The position numbers and the translations under genes were made by a program. The notes beneath the pieces are model-generated. The model made no database searches. It saw only the letters and a list, made by a program, of their open reading frames with translations, and was not told the origin of the DNA. Shown piece by piece: positions 54,731 to 63,656 of a stretch of DNA of 64,000 bases. Origin of the DNA: Peptoclostridium acidaminophilum DSM 3953 (GTDB lineage: Bacteria; Bacillota; Clostridia; Peptostreptococcales; Peptostreptococcaceae); contig NZ_CP007452.1 in NCBI RefSeq assembly GCF_000597865.1, positions 1,433,183 to 1,497,182 on the forward strand. Reading direction: 5' to 3'. Position 1 is the stretch's first letter, and each line of letters opens with the position of its first letter.

Positions 54731-56113
54731 CTAGGCTTCCTTTAAAAAAGCTTCATATCCTTTGCTTGCCATATATGCATCGACTTTGCTTGCAAGCTCG
54801 TATGGAGCATGCATTCCAAACAAGGCTACTCCGCAGTCTATAACCTCGGCTCCGTAATTTGCCAGTATGTAGGCTATTGTTCCGCCTCCGCCTTGATCCA
54901 CCTTACCCAACTCGCCGGTTTGCCACACTACAGAATTTTCCTTGAAAATCCTTCTAAGCAGTGCCACAAATTCCGCATTTGCATCGTTGCAGCCTGACTT
55001 GCCTCTCGAGCCTGTGTATTTAGATATGACAAGACCTTTTCCAATGTATGCGCTGTTTGTCTTATCCATAACCTCCGGATAGTTAGGATCAAAACCTGCT
55101 GTGACGTCTGCAGATATTGCCTTAGAATTTGCAAAAGCCCTTTTAAGCTTGATCTCTCTGTAGTCTCCCTCGAGATATATCAGCTCTGCGACGGCGTTTT
55201 CAAAGAACATGGATTCCATGCCTGTATTCCCCACTGAGCCTATCTCTTCCTTGTCGACAAAAAGTGCAACCGCAGTTTTTACAGGCGCTTTTACATTCAT
55301 AATTGCGCTTAGCCCGGCATATGCACACACCCTGTCATCATGTCCGTATGCTGCAATCATCGACCTGTCAAAGCCTACATCCCTGGCCTTGCCGGCAGGT
55401 ACAACCTGTATCTCCGCACTGACAAAATCCTCTTCTGTTATTCCGTATTTTTCGTTAAGCAGCCTTAGCACATTGAGCTTAACAGAGCTTTTATCGCCTT
55501 CATCCTTTATCGGAATGCTCCCCACCAAGACATTGAGCCCTTCTCCCGTTATTACTTCAGACGCTTTTTTTGACAGCTGATCCTTTGAAAGGTGTATAAG
55601 AAGATCAGATATATAAAACACCGGATCGCTTTCGTCTTCTCCTATAGCTATGTCAACCTTGCTTCCGTCAGTCTTTACAACGACTCCGTGAAGGCTGAGC
55701 GGCAAGGATGTCCATTGATATTTTTTTACTCCGCCATAGTAATGCGTCTTAAAAAGCGCAACTTCCGAATCCTCGTAAAGAGGCATAGGCTTTAGGTCAA
55801 GCCTTGGCGCATCTATATGAGCCCCCACAATGTTCATACCATTTTCGGTTGGATCGCTGCCTATTACAAAAAGTGCCGCGCCCTTGCCCTTGTTTTCAAA
55901 ATATATCCTGTCGCCCGGCTTTATCTCTTTGACTTCGCTGAAAGGTACAAATCCATTCCTTGCAGCTGCCTGCAGTATGAAGTCAGTGCACGACCTTTCA
56001 GTCTTGCCTTTATCCAGGAATTTCTTATACCCTTCACAATAGCCCATGACCTGTTCTTTTTCGCTGTCGCCAATCATTTCCCATGCGTTTTTATACTCGT
56101 TTCGCAAGTTCAA
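54731..56113 (-). CDS. M18 family aminopeptidase
   Basis: Zinc aminopeptidase of the aspartyl-aminopeptidase (M18) family. 460 aa. Metal ligands appear in GAHIDAPRLDLKP (about residues 97-109), VDKEEIGSVGN (about 288-298), and C-terminal MHAPYELASKVD (about 434-445). The SGCNDANAEF segment is also conserved. TTG start with GGGGG 7 nt upstream. Acts in cytosolic peptide turnover, a plausible role in an amino-acid fermenter. Alone on its transcript. Confidence 0.93.
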   Translation of the reverse strand: MNLRNEYKNAWEMIGDSEKEQVMGYCEGYKKFLDKGKTERSCTDFILQAAARNGFVPFSEVKEIKPGDRIYFENKGKGAALFVIGSDPTENGMNIVGAHIDAPRLDLKPMPLYEDSEVALFKTHYYGGVKKYQWTSLPLSLHGVVVKTDGSKVDIAIGEDESDPVFYISDLLIHLSKDQLSKKASEVITGEGLNVLVGSIPIKDEGDKSSVKLNVLRLLNEKYGITEEDFVSAEIQVVPAGKARDVGFDRSMIAAYGHDDRVCAYAGLSAIMNVKAPVKTAVALFVDKEEIGSVGNTGMESMFFENAVAELIYLEGDYREIKLKRAFANSKAISADVTAGFDPNYPEVMDKTNSAYIGKGLVISKYTGSRGKSGCNDANAEFVALLRRIFKENSVVWQTGELGKVDQGGGGTIAYILANYGAEVIDCGVALFGMHAPYELASKVDAYMASKGYEAFLKEA

Positions 56114-56205
56114 ACCCTTTCCCCCTCGATATAATATTTATATATAAAATTTATTTTAATTATACACCTTGCCAGATTAAAAATAAAGCAAAACTCATCT
56201 CAAAA

Positions 56206-57162
56206 CTAAAGCGACGGTTTGTACACAGCCCTGTTTTCAAGACTCCATACCCTTTGCGAAAAATCGCCGGCACTGACATCACTAAGGGCATTTTTAAAGT
56301 CATACATTCTGGCATCTATCATATCCAGATGATGCAGCATCTCCGCCTCTGGTATAAGAGGCTTTTTAGGGCTCCCAAAATCCGCTTCATAGTGGTGCGA
56401 AAGTATCATGTGCTGTAGCACGAGGAGGACCTCCTTGCTTGTTCCAAGAGCAGCACCTGCCAATTCAAGCTCCTTTATCGCCTGAATTATATGCCCCAGC
56501 AGCTTGCCTTCAACCGTATAGTCCGAGACTATTCCAAGCTCGTTTGCATCCATCTCATCGAGCTTTGAGATATCGTGAAGTATTATCCCCGCATAAAGTA
56601 TGTCCGGATCCAAAAAATCATATATCCCAAGCAGCAGTTCTGCCGATGCAAGCATTGTGGTTACATGGTACAAAAGCCCCGCTCTTATGGCATGGTGGTT
56701 CGACTTCGCCGCAGGATAATATAGAAGTCTCTCCTTTTTGCTTTCTGCAATATGCGCGACTATTCTTTTGATGTCTTCGGATTTTATCTTCGAGATGTAA
56801 CCCAGCATCACATTGTACATCTGCTCGCCTTCATAGGGGGCTGACCTGACAAAATCCTCAACGTTTACGCCGTCCTCACCTGTTATGTTGCGTATCTTCT
56901 CAATCTTGAGCTGCACCGAATCCTTCCACTTGTTGACCACCCCCCTGACCTTGACTATTGAATTCCCGGCAAATCCCTTTTCGTCATCAGGTGTGCTTTC
57001 CCAAAGCTTTCCCATTATATCCCCGCTCTTGTCCGAGAGCAAAAAATCTATATAATTCTTTCCGTTGCTGGCAGTCTTTGTCTCCACTGATTTCACAAGA
57101 AAGAATCCGTCCGCCCTGCTTCCAGGCTCAAGCGCGGACAGTCCTTTAACATCATGATTCAT
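56206..57162 (-). CDS. YhaM-like 3'-5' exoribonuclease (OB + HD)
   Basis: 318 aa. An N-terminal OB fold (about residues 20-95, ADGFFLVKSVETKTASNGKNYIDFLLSDKSGDI) binds nucleic acid; the C-terminal HD domain has LYHVTTMLASAELLL and LHDISKLDEM (about 190-210) with metal-binding H and D. This matches the YhaM family, which degrades single-stranded RNA and DNA from the 3' end. AGGAAGGTG 7 nt before the ATG. Divergent from the YceG-like gene across 244 bp. Confidence 0.92.
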   Translation of the reverse strand: MNHDVKGLSALEPGSRADGFFLVKSVETKTASNGKNYIDFLLSDKSGDIMGKLWESTPDDEKGFAGNSIVKVRGVVNKWKDSVQLKIEKIRNITGEDGVNVEDFVRSAPYEGEQMYNVMLGYISKIKSEDIKRIVAHIAESKKERLLYYPAAKSNHHAIRAGLLYHVTTMLASAELLLGIYDFLDPDILYAGIILHDISKLDEMDANELGIVSDYTVEGKLLGHIIQAIKELELAGAALGTSKEVLLVLQHMILSHHYEADFGSPKKPLIPEAEMLHHLDMIDARMYDFKNALSDVSAGDFSQRVWSLENRAVYKPSL

Positions 57163-57406
57163 CGCCTAACACCTTCCTCATATATCTAAAATAATTTCAA
57201 ATCGAATTTTCATAAATAAGCAGACAGTTCTCCATATAAGCTGCTTTTTGTTCACATATAATCATATATTTAATATAAATATACCACAAATATATGTCCT
57301 GTTCATTCCAATTATTAAATATGCACGCAATAATGCTATGAACGCCCCCTATGCGGGTATACATATCATGTAATTAATCTAGCGCCAGACAAAGGGGGAT
57401 AGGGAT

Positions 57407-58363
57407 ATGGACCGTGATAAAAAGGAGCCTGAAAGCTCTTCAAGGCTTGAGACTATAGCCTTCAAAGCTCAGGCCGAGATTTCCAAAGTGCTTTACGATC
57501 CTTCGCTTGGTATTTTCAAACCCTGGCAGTTTGAAGGATACGCCTCCTCTCCCGTGACTCTCAAGACCACATACGAGGAGCTTAAAATACTCTGGAACGA
57601 AGAGGCAAGATTCAGGCAAGGCTTCGAGGCCAGTAGCGATACCATTGCCATACCCAATCTTTTTGCAAAGATAGGCGGAATCCACAAGGACATATGTGAG
57701 TACGAAAAGGACATCGAGCTGTTCCTCTCTTCAGAAAAAATGTTTTTTTCACCCAAGCTGCCTTTTGTAGACAAATCCCCGGAATCGCCTTGCATAGGAT
57801 ATTCCCGGAATGGGCTTTTACAGCCCAAAGCAGGCTCAGCACTTATGAATTTCATATCAAAAAATGGCGCTTTAAATGTGGACAGTCTTGTTTCAAGCCA
57901 CTTTTTCGAGATTATAAGCTCAAATAAGCAGCTTCAAATAACTATGGCGCAAAAACTGCTGCAGCTTCTTGAATCCGATTTGCTTTTGAAAACGCGCAGC
58001 GAAGAGACCACGCTCAGGACGCTTCATATGCTTCTAAGCCTCGACAAGAGCCTTATAGGACTGCTTGAAAATTTTGATTACCCCTTCGATGTTCCCAAAA
58101 TAGTACTATATATCGGCAGGGAGGCTAATGTTTCGTTTGAGGACTGTGCCGCCATTTCATTTTTTTACCTTTGCGGCTTTGACATACTAGTACTTACACC
58201 ATCCGGGCATAATGACATCGAAATCTATATGAACAGCTATTATTTTGACACCCACCGCCTTAAAGAGCGAAATCCTGACCTTGATTACACCGACTTGAAA
58301 TACAAATGCAATACGCGCGGCAAAAAAGCCAAATCGCACGTGGCTTCCTTTTTTAAAAAGTGA
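57407..58363 (+). CDS. Short YceG-like protein, TelA-associated
   Basis: 318 aa. The stretch TTYEELKILWNEEARFRQGFE followed by AIPNLFAKIGGIHKD (about residues 48-105) and the C-terminal IGREANVSFEDCAAISFFYLCGFDILVLTPSGHNDIE (about 232-268) match the YceG family, which is linked to TelA in tellurite- and stress-resistance loci. Bacillus YceG is about 530 aa, so this copy lacks a large part. Function unknown even in the family. GGGGGA 7 nt before the ATG. Only 16 nt before the telA gene, so one operon. Confidence 0.82.
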   Translation: MDRDKKEPESSSRLETIAFKAQAEISKVLYDPSLGIFKPWQFEGYASSPVTLKTTYEELKILWNEEARFRQGFEASSDTIAIPNLFAKIGGIHKDICEYEKDIELFLSSEKMFFSPKLPFVDKSPESPCIGYSRNGLLQPKAGSALMNFISKNGALNVDSLVSSHFFEIISSNKQLQITMAQKLLQLLESDLLLKTRSEETTLRTLHMLLSLDKSLIGLLENFDYPFDVPKIVLYIGREANVSFEDCAAISFFYLCGFDILVLTPSGHNDIEIYMNSYYFDTHRLKERNPDLDYTDLKYKCNTRGKKAKSHVASFFKK

Positions 58364-58379
58364 GAGGGGGAATTTATTT

Positions 58380-59468
58380 ATGGACAGCACTATCAGCGAA
58401 AATGCATTCGAACTTGACACCCAAAGACAAGCAGACATTATTGCCAAGACAGCAAGAAATTCTGCGGAAATTTCAATTATAGCCTCTGAAATCGACCTCG
58501 ACAATCCCGAGACAATAGCAGCCTTTGGCAACAAAACGGCACATGAAATCTCCAGATTTTCCGACATGATACTAGACACCATAAAAATCACATCTCTTGA
58601 AAATCCGGAGGCTCTTCTTGTTCAGCTGAATAAAATCATGAATAAATTCGACGCTTCCGACTTCAGCGAGGAACAAAAATCCGGCCTTATAGTGCGCATT
58701 ATGAAAAGAACACGTGATTCTATAGACGCGCTTCTGAGCAAATACAGCTCAATGGGAGGCGAAATGGAAAAAATATATGTACGGCTGAAGGAATATGAAT
58801 CAGAAATAAAAAAATCCAACTCTCTTTTGGATTCAATGTTCGAAAAAAACATAGGGTATTTCGAAACACTTGAAAAATACATAACAGCAGGCAGCAGCGT
58901 CCTCCAAAAAATTCAATCGGAGACAATTCCTCAACTCGAATCCAAGGCGACTTTGACAGGCGACCAGATGGATAGGCTCAACCTTTCGAACGCCAGGAAT
59001 ATGGAGGAAATGGTGCAGCAAAGGATTTACGACCTTGAGCTTGCCAAAAACGTCTCCCTCCAGACTATGCCTCAAATAAGGCTTATTCAAAAGGGCAATT
59101 ACAATCTGATTAGAAAGATAAATTCGGCATTCATAATAACCATACCCATATTCAAGCAGTCGCTCATTCAAGCCATAACTTTGAAAAGGCAGCTAATCCA
59201 GGCAAAAGCCATGGCGGCCCTTGACGAGAAAACCAACGAGCTGCTTGTCAAAAACTCAGAAAACACAGCATTGCAGTCCAAAATGCTGGCGCACATGTCT
59301 TCAGGCGGAGCGCTCGACATTGAAACGCTCGAAAAAACCTGGAACACAATTGTCAAAGGAATCGAGGAAACCAAACAAATCCACGAGGATATGAAAAGAA
59401 AAAGGGACGAAGGCACGCAAAGACTTCATCAGATACAAGAAGATTTCAAGAAAAGGTCGGGAGTGTAG
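58380..59468 (+). CDS. TelA family toxic-anion resistance protein
   Basis: 362 aa, the usual size for the family. Long helical protein without signal peptide. The family core MPQIRLIQKGNYNLIRKINSAFIITIPIFKQSLIQAITLKRQLIQA (about residues 230-275) is clear, with coiled-coil stretches before (about 115-160) and after (about 290-355). Members are linked to tellurite and envelope-stress resistance; the molecular role is unknown. GAGAGGGGG about 9 nt before the ATG. Operon partner of the YceG-like gene. No terB/terC/terD genes are nearby. Confidence 0.92.
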   Translation: MDSTISENAFELDTQRQADIIAKTARNSAEISIIASEIDLDNPETIAAFGNKTAHEISRFSDMILDTIKITSLENPEALLVQLNKIMNKFDASDFSEEQKSGLIVRIMKRTRDSIDALLSKYSSMGGEMEKIYVRLKEYESEIKKSNSLLDSMFEKNIGYFETLEKYITAGSSVLQKIQSETIPQLESKATLTGDQMDRLNLSNARNMEEMVQQRIYDLELAKNVSLQTMPQIRLIQKGNYNLIRKINSAFIITIPIFKQSLIQAITLKRQLIQAKAMAALDEKTNELLVKNSENTALQSKMLAHMSSGGALDIETLEKTWNTIVKGIEETKQIHEDMKRKRDEGTQRLHQIQEDFKKRSGV

Positions 59469-59478
59469 ACTCTCCCAC

Positions 59479-59516
59479 AAAAACAGGCCGTTGCGTTTGC
59501 TTCGGCCTGTTTTTTA
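59479..59516. terminator. Bidirectional terminator after telA
   Basis: 12-bp stem AAAAACAGGCCG (59479-59490) with CGGCCTGTTTTT (59503-59514), 12-nt loop, A and T runs at both bases. It also ends the convergent minus-strand gene. Confidence 0.88.
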
Positions 59517-59530
59517 TGCGGAATTTGAAA

Positions 59531-60064
59531 TTATTCTTCTTCTCTGTTTCTGGATTCATAGTATCTGTCTGCAAATTCTACTATATCGGGAGCCACATCC
59601 ATCCCGAAATCAAAGCTCATTTTTAAAAGCTCGCTCACCCGTTCCCAGTTCACGGCTTCGCTTTTGAGCTCCCTCCTGACCATATTAAAAAGATTTCTAA
59701 GCTGCTCTTTTTTGTCGTTGTTCTCTTTTAGCATGTCTATCTTCGAGAGTATCCTGATCCCCACATCGCTGCCTATAGTATCTTCATCCGGAATCTCGGC
59801 GCAATCGCGGCATCCTTCACCTTCCTGCAGGAGTTTTGCTTTTTCCCTTGTTGATATTATCTTCAGATTCAGTATAATGCTCTCAATCGACTGACTTTCA
59901 CGCAAGACCTTGTATTCATCCGAAGACTGCTCATAAATGTCTCTTATAGCATGAAAACAATTGTTGTGCCATTCTATGTATTTGAGCGTGTGCCTGTCAT
60001 CCTCTTCGAATCCAATGCCATCTTCGATAAGCTGATCCAATTTTTTTATTTTATCATATTTCAT
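59531..60064 (-). CDS. Unrecognised 177-aa protein with a CxxC motif
   Basis: I do not recognise it. Mostly helical and charged, no membrane segment, acidic C-terminus (ESRNREEE). A CRDC motif sits near residue 95 (EGEGCRDCAEIPDEDT), and IGSDVGIRILSKIDMLKENNDKKEQLRNLFNMVRREL forms a helical pair after it. Start chosen at ATG 60064 with AAGGGG 6 nt upstream; the open frame runs 38 codons further but upstream residues look non-coding. Convergent with telA, 62 nt away. Confidence 0.72.
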   Translation of the reverse strand: MKYDKIKKLDQLIEDGIGFEEDDRHTLKYIEWHNNCFHAIRDIYEQSSDEYKVLRESQSIESIILNLKIISTREKAKLLQEGEGCRDCAEIPDEDTIGSDVGIRILSKIDMLKENNDKKEQLRNLFNMVRRELKSEAVNWERVSELLKMSFDFGMDVAPDIVEFADRYYESRNREEE

Positions 60065-60180
60065 AAGCTCCCCCTTACTTATCATATTCACAACTGCAAA
60101 AACTATATGAAATAGCCTTATTTGTTTATATACCTTCATTAACCGTTTTTCTAACACATGATTTTTTCGATGCCTCATTT

Positions 60181-60216
60181 AATAAAAATAAAAAAAGGCA
60201 GATATATTCATCTGCC
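60181..60216 (-). terminator. Terminator after efp
   Basis: 7-bp stem (60197-60203 with 60210-60216), 6-nt loop, followed on the minus strand by TTTTTTTATTTTTATT. Confidence 0.85.
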
Positions 60217-60227
60217 CACCTCTAAAT

Positions 60228-60785
60228 CTATGCTCTTGAAAGATACTCACCTGTTCTTGTATCTATTTTTATCTTGTCTCCCGTGTTCACGAACAGAGGC
60301 ACTTGAACAACCGCACCCGTTTCAACTGTTGCCGCCTTAGTAACGTTAGATGCCGTGTTGCCTTTTATTCCCGGCTCTGTCTCTATAACTTCAAGATCTA
60401 CAAAGTTTGGAGCCTCTACCTGGAATGCAGCACCTTCGAAGAATCTTATGATTACGCTGTCATTTTCCTTTATGAACTTTATTGCATCCTCAACCTGCTC
60501 AAACGACAAAGGAACCTGCTCGAAAGTCTCATTGTCCATGAAATAGTAAAGCTCTCCGTCATTGTAAAGATATTGCATTTCCTTAGTCTCTATGTTGGCC
60601 TTTGGAAACTTGTCACTCGGGTTGAACGCCTCTTCCCTTGTCGCTCCAGTTCTCAAATCCTTATATTTTGTTCTTACGAATGCTGCGCCCTTTCCCGGCT
60701 TAACGTGTTGAAAGTCAACAATCAAACAAGGCTGGCCATCCTTTACAAATGTTATTCCTTTTCTGAATTCACTTGCTGATATCAT
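60228..60785 (-). CDS. efp: Elongation factor P
   Basis: Relieves ribosome stalling at polyproline stretches. 185 aa. Opens [13 protein letters not shown]; domain I carries [11 protein letters not shown], with a lysine at residue 32 that can be modified in EF-P. The C-terminal OB domain ends [12 protein letters not shown]-like. GGAGGTAAGAT precedes the ATG. In Clostridia efp usually sits near aroK/aroQ and pepQ; here aroK is adjacent. Confidence 0.96.
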   Translation of the reverse strand: MISASEFRKGITFVKDGQPCLIVDFQHVKPGKGAAFVRTKYKDLRTGATREEAFNPSDKFPKANIETKEMQYLYNDGELYYFMDNETFEQVPLSFEQVEDAIKFIKENDSVIIRFFEGAAFQVEAPNFVDLEVIETEPGIKGNTASNVTKAATVETGAVVQVPLFVNTGDKIKIDTRTGEYLSRA

Positions 60786-60925
60786 ATCTTACCTCCATAA
60801 TATTAAATTCCTCTGCCTAAACTCAAAACGGGGCGAAATATATAAATGTCGCAAAATACTCTGCAATGCAACGAAACAAGGAATATAAATCCCCATCATA
60901 CCTAAAAAATTACAATGCTATAATA

Positions 60926-61447
60926 TCACATTTTCTTAAGATTGAACAGTATCTCACTCACTATATTAGCAGGCGACTTGCCATCCACAGCTACTGTTAT
61001 GTGGGCCGCCTTCCTGTATTTTTCTATCCTGGCAGGAAGTATTTTGTCTATCCGTTCCTCTGCCTCACCTTTCCTCATCAAAGGCCTCTTATCCTCCGTC
61101 CTTCCCAGGTTCTTGAGTATAGTCTCACGGCTTGCCTTGAGCCATACAACTATCGAAGCGCCTCTTAAGGCCATTATGTTTTCTTCCCTCAGGATTATAC
61201 CTCCGCCAGTTGATATTACTCTCCCTGGCTCAGAAAGAACCTCCTGGAGAATCCTGCTCTCGACATCCCTGAAATATGCCTCTCCAGAATCCTCAAACAT
61301 GGAGCTGATTGTCCTTCCCTCAAACTTTTCGGCCAAATCGTCAGTATCCACAAATTCGAATCCCAGTCTCTTGGCCAGCTGCTTGCCCACAGTAGTCTTT
61401 CCGCTCGCCATGAATCCAACAAGCGAAATACTTTTAACCGAATCCAT
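60926..61447 (-). CDS. aroK: Shikimate kinase
   Basis: Phosphorylates shikimate in the chorismate pathway. About 173 aa. P-loop GFMASGKTTVGKQLA (about residues 10-24), FVDTDDLAE (about 31-39) with the substrate-binding Asp, RDVESRILQEV and VISTGGGIILREEN (about 77-90) are all typical. ATG 61447 has GGGAG 7 nt upstream; earlier in-frame ATGs lack one. Located at the end of the pilin operon, 58 nt after it. Confidence 0.95.
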   Translation of the reverse strand: MDSVKSISLVGFMASGKTTVGKQLAKRLGFEFVDTDDLAEKFEGRTISSMFEDSGEAYFRDVESRILQEVLSEPGRVISTGGGIILREENIMALRGASIVVWLKASRETILKNLGRTEDKRPLMRKGEAEERIDKILPARIEKYRKAAHITVAVDGKSPANIVSEILFNLKKM

Positions 61448-61505
61448 AAAACTACTCCCTTTCATGACGCGTCTATTTGTATGATAGTATAACATATTCT
61501 ATATT

Positions 61506-62012
61506 TTACGGGCAGTTTCTTATAAAAATCAAGAATTCAGTCTCCATAGAGCAATTATTTTTTTCCAGCAATAATACAAGCCTTACTCCTGATTCATCCT
61601 GAATTTTTTCAGCCCTCATTTTGGATACGTAGTTTGCGAATTCGTATCCGGGCTTTGCTCCGCCAATTATGCAAAATAATTTCTTCGTGCTCCTGTTCAA
61701 ATATATTCCCACATTTTCTTCTCCGAATTTGAAGCTTATTTCATCAACATCGCCTCTCGAAAATTCACCCCATGCCGTCTTCCTTCCGTTAGTTCCTGTA
61801 ACTGCAGTTATGCTAGAGGCTCCGTAAAGCCGCGCTTCTATAAAATGCTGCACCGTCATGGCATTTTCATGAAGCTCAGATTCAGACTCGGCTTTTGCAT
61901 ATATGTTTTTCAGTCCTGTCAGCATTTCAAGGCTCATAAGAACAAGCAGCATAGTCAGGAAAGCGTACGCAGCAACCTCCATAAGCAAAAATCCCCTCTT
62001 ATTCATACGCAT
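61506..62012 (-). CDS. Minor pseudopilin (ComGF/PilW-like)
   Basis: 168 aa. An N-terminal prepilin motif KRGFLLMEVAAYAFLTMLLVLMSLEML: cleavage expected after G7, before F, with the conserved Glu at +5 and a hydrophobic helix. The rest is a beta-rich head. Type IV pilus or competence pseudopilin; which one cannot be told. Overlaps the next gene (61999-62454) by 14 nt. Two cysteines in the C-terminal half could form a disulphide. Confidence 0.85.
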   Translation of the reverse strand: MRMNKRGFLLMEVAAYAFLTMLLVLMSLEMLTGLKNIYAKAESESELHENAMTVQHFIEARLYGASSITAVTGTNGRKTAWGEFSRGDVDEISFKFGEENVGIYLNRSTKKLFCIIGGAKPGYEFANYVSKMRAEKIQDESGVRLVLLLEKNNCSMETEFLIFIRNCP

Positions 62013-62454
62013 ATATGCCTTCCCTTATGAGAGTTCTGCCGCTAAAGGGTACTACTGTAACAACCTTCGTATACCCTGTCACTGCGTCTGTAATCCTGAT
62101 TGTGTCCCCGCTTCCCTTGAGAGTTCCTGCAAGTGTAAAATCAAGAGTGCCAAGAGTCGATGTGAATCTGACATCACCTGGCAGCTTTTCCTCTTTTTCC
62201 AACACTCCCTCCTTGTAAAGGGTGTACCCGCAGTGCCCTTTAGAATCCGTTTGAAACTTTATTTTCGCTGTGTCATCGCCGTATATGTTTCTCATCCTGA
62301 CATATCTAATATCCGAACACATTCTCCTTGCAAAGGAATCCACATTCGCTTTTCTTACGTTTGCCGACATGTATACAGCGCCAGACAGCAGCATTACAAT
62401 CGATACGGCGCAGGCCACCTCCAAAAGGAGCATTCCCTGCTTGCCTATTTTCAT
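61999..62454 (-). CDS. Minor pseudopilin (GspH/FimT-like)
   Basis: About 151 aa. The prepilin motif is KQGMLLLEVACAVSIVML, cleaved after G6 with Glu at +5. The head is beta-rich, with SARRMCSDIRYVRMRN typical of GspH/FimT pilins. Start chosen at ATG 62454 with AGAAGGTG 6 nt upstream; the GTG at 62463 is inside that site. One of four pilin-like genes that overlap in sequence, so probably co-translated. Confidence 0.84.
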   Translation of the reverse strand: MKIGKQGMLLLEVACAVSIVMLLSGAVYMSANVRKANVDSFARRMCSDIRYVRMRNIYGDDTAKIKFQTDSKGHCGYTLYKEGVLEKEEKLPGDVRFTSTLGTLDFTLAGTLKGSGDTIRITDAVTGYTKVVTVVPFSGRTLIREGIYAYE

Positions 62455-62459
62455 GCAAA

Positions 62460-63245
62460 TCACCTTCTTCTTACCCAGCCGCTCATACTGACCAGGCTTT
62501 CTAAATCCAGCACGCCTCTTGCATCAACGCTTTTAGGCACCTCCAAATAAAGCTCCCTGTATACGCCTTCGCCCAATTCAATGCTTTTGCCCAAATGTTT
62601 TGTATACAGTTCATATTCTATATGCCCAAAGCCCGAATCGGGTATCTTGATGCCCAGTCTGCACTCTATAACGCATCTTGTCGCTCCAATCGACTTTGAA
62701 GCGGCTACCTCCATAACAAAGGCGTCCACCAGGTCAAATTTAATGTAGTCATTCTTTACGTTTATAAGCACGTCTTCAAAGTCGACATCTTCTATTTGCC
62801 TCACGACTTCCAGGCGCTTCTCAGTCAAGATATAGTACCAGTACACCTTTTTAAAAATCTCGTTCAAGTGACTGTCAACATTCTCTCTGCTGAGACGCGC
62901 CGTGACATTTCCATCCTCACAATACTCGAGCTCCATATACTGGCTATCCTTTCCACTGAGTTCTTTTTCAAGCTCAATCAGCAGAAAATCCTCCAGCTCT
63001 TCATCCATATAAGCGTCCAGTTTGTCGAGACAATCTGCAAATGCGGCTTCCACATTTATAAGCAGGACCTCCTTTGCGAGACTCAAACCTCCATCAGCTA
63101 TGTAAAAACTTCTCTTATGGCTGGCAGCAAGCTCCCTGGCGCTGGCATTCCTGGCTGTAATAAGCACCAGCGTCATGCCAAGAGTCCAGAGTATGAGCAT
63201 TGAGATTATACCCATAATAAGAGCCGAACCTTTTTCATCGCGCAT
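62460..63245 (-). CDS. PilX-like pilus-associated protein
   Basis: About 261 aa. Short basic N-terminus then one hydrophobic helix (GSALIMGIISMLILWTLGMTLVLITARNAS, about residues 7-36), not a G-FxxxE prepilin site but like the PilX/TadE-type start (KGSALI). The remainder is a large acidic head with helical segments (about 75-200). It follows the usual order of minor pilins. Start ATG 63245 overlaps the preceding pilin gene by 11 nt. Confidence 0.8.
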   Translation of the reverse strand: MRDEKGSALIMGIISMLILWTLGMTLVLITARNASARELAASHKRSFYIADGGLSLAKEVLLINVEAAFADCLDKLDAYMDEELEDFLLIELEKELSGKDSQYMELEYCEDGNVTARLSRENVDSHLNEIFKKVYWYYILTEKRLEVVRQIEDVDFEDVLINVKNDYIKFDLVDAFVMEVAASKSIGATRCVIECRLGIKIPDSGFGHIEYELYTKHLGKSIELGEGVYRELYLEVPKSVDARGVLDLESLVSMSGWVRRR

Positions 63246-63645
63246 TTTCCCATCCTGCTCCTTTGAAAGTCTTAAGCTCCGCCAGTGGCTCGTCATTTTT
63301 TAAAACCAGCACGGTAATTAGCAACGTACCCCGGCTGCCCTCCTCGCCGCTTTTTCGCTCCGTAATTATGTCTATGCGTGTTTTTACATCAAATTCGCCC
63401 TCTTCGATTATATTGTCTGAATATTTATCGAAAAATTCATCCTCTTCAATATTTACAAGCATTTCAGCATATAGCTGTGCTGTGTTGAACGCCCGGGCCT
63501 TCTCCTTTGATCTTAGTATAGAGAGCGTGCAATCAAAGAATATCTCCGTAAATGAAACCATTAAGATGCTTATGAGTAAAATGGCGGCGGCGCTTTCAAG
63601 CAGCAAAAATCCTCTTTGATTTAAATTATGGTTATTTTTAGCCAT
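63235..63645 (-). CDS. Minor pseudopilin (PilV/GspI-like)
   Basis: About 136 aa. Prepilin motif NQRGFLLLESAAAILLISILMVSF: cleavage after G11, Glu at +5. The head is small and acidic. Start ATG 63645 is preferred because an earlier in-frame ATG adds a non-pilin N-terminus; the ribosome binding site is weak. Overlaps the 3' end of the gene at 62460-63245. Confidence 0.83.
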   Translation of the reverse strand: MAKNNHNLNQRGFLLLESAAAILLISILMVSFTEIFFDCTLSILRSKEKARAFNTAQLYAEMLVNIEEDEFFDKYSDNIIEEGEFDVKTRIDIITERKSGEEGSRGTLLITVLVLKNDEPLAELKTFKGAGWENAR

Positions 63646-63656
63646 AGCGGCACCCG

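Noticed and set aside
57163-57406. GGGTAT box before the YceG-like gene as a sigma-B-type promoter
   Set aside because: It matches a -10-like hexamer, but no fitting -35 is present at the right distance, and sigma-B is not expected in most Clostridia.
60866-61168. Plus-strand open frame crossing the efp-aroK gap and the end of aroK
   Set aside because: Antisense to aroK for most of its length, with no ribosome binding site.
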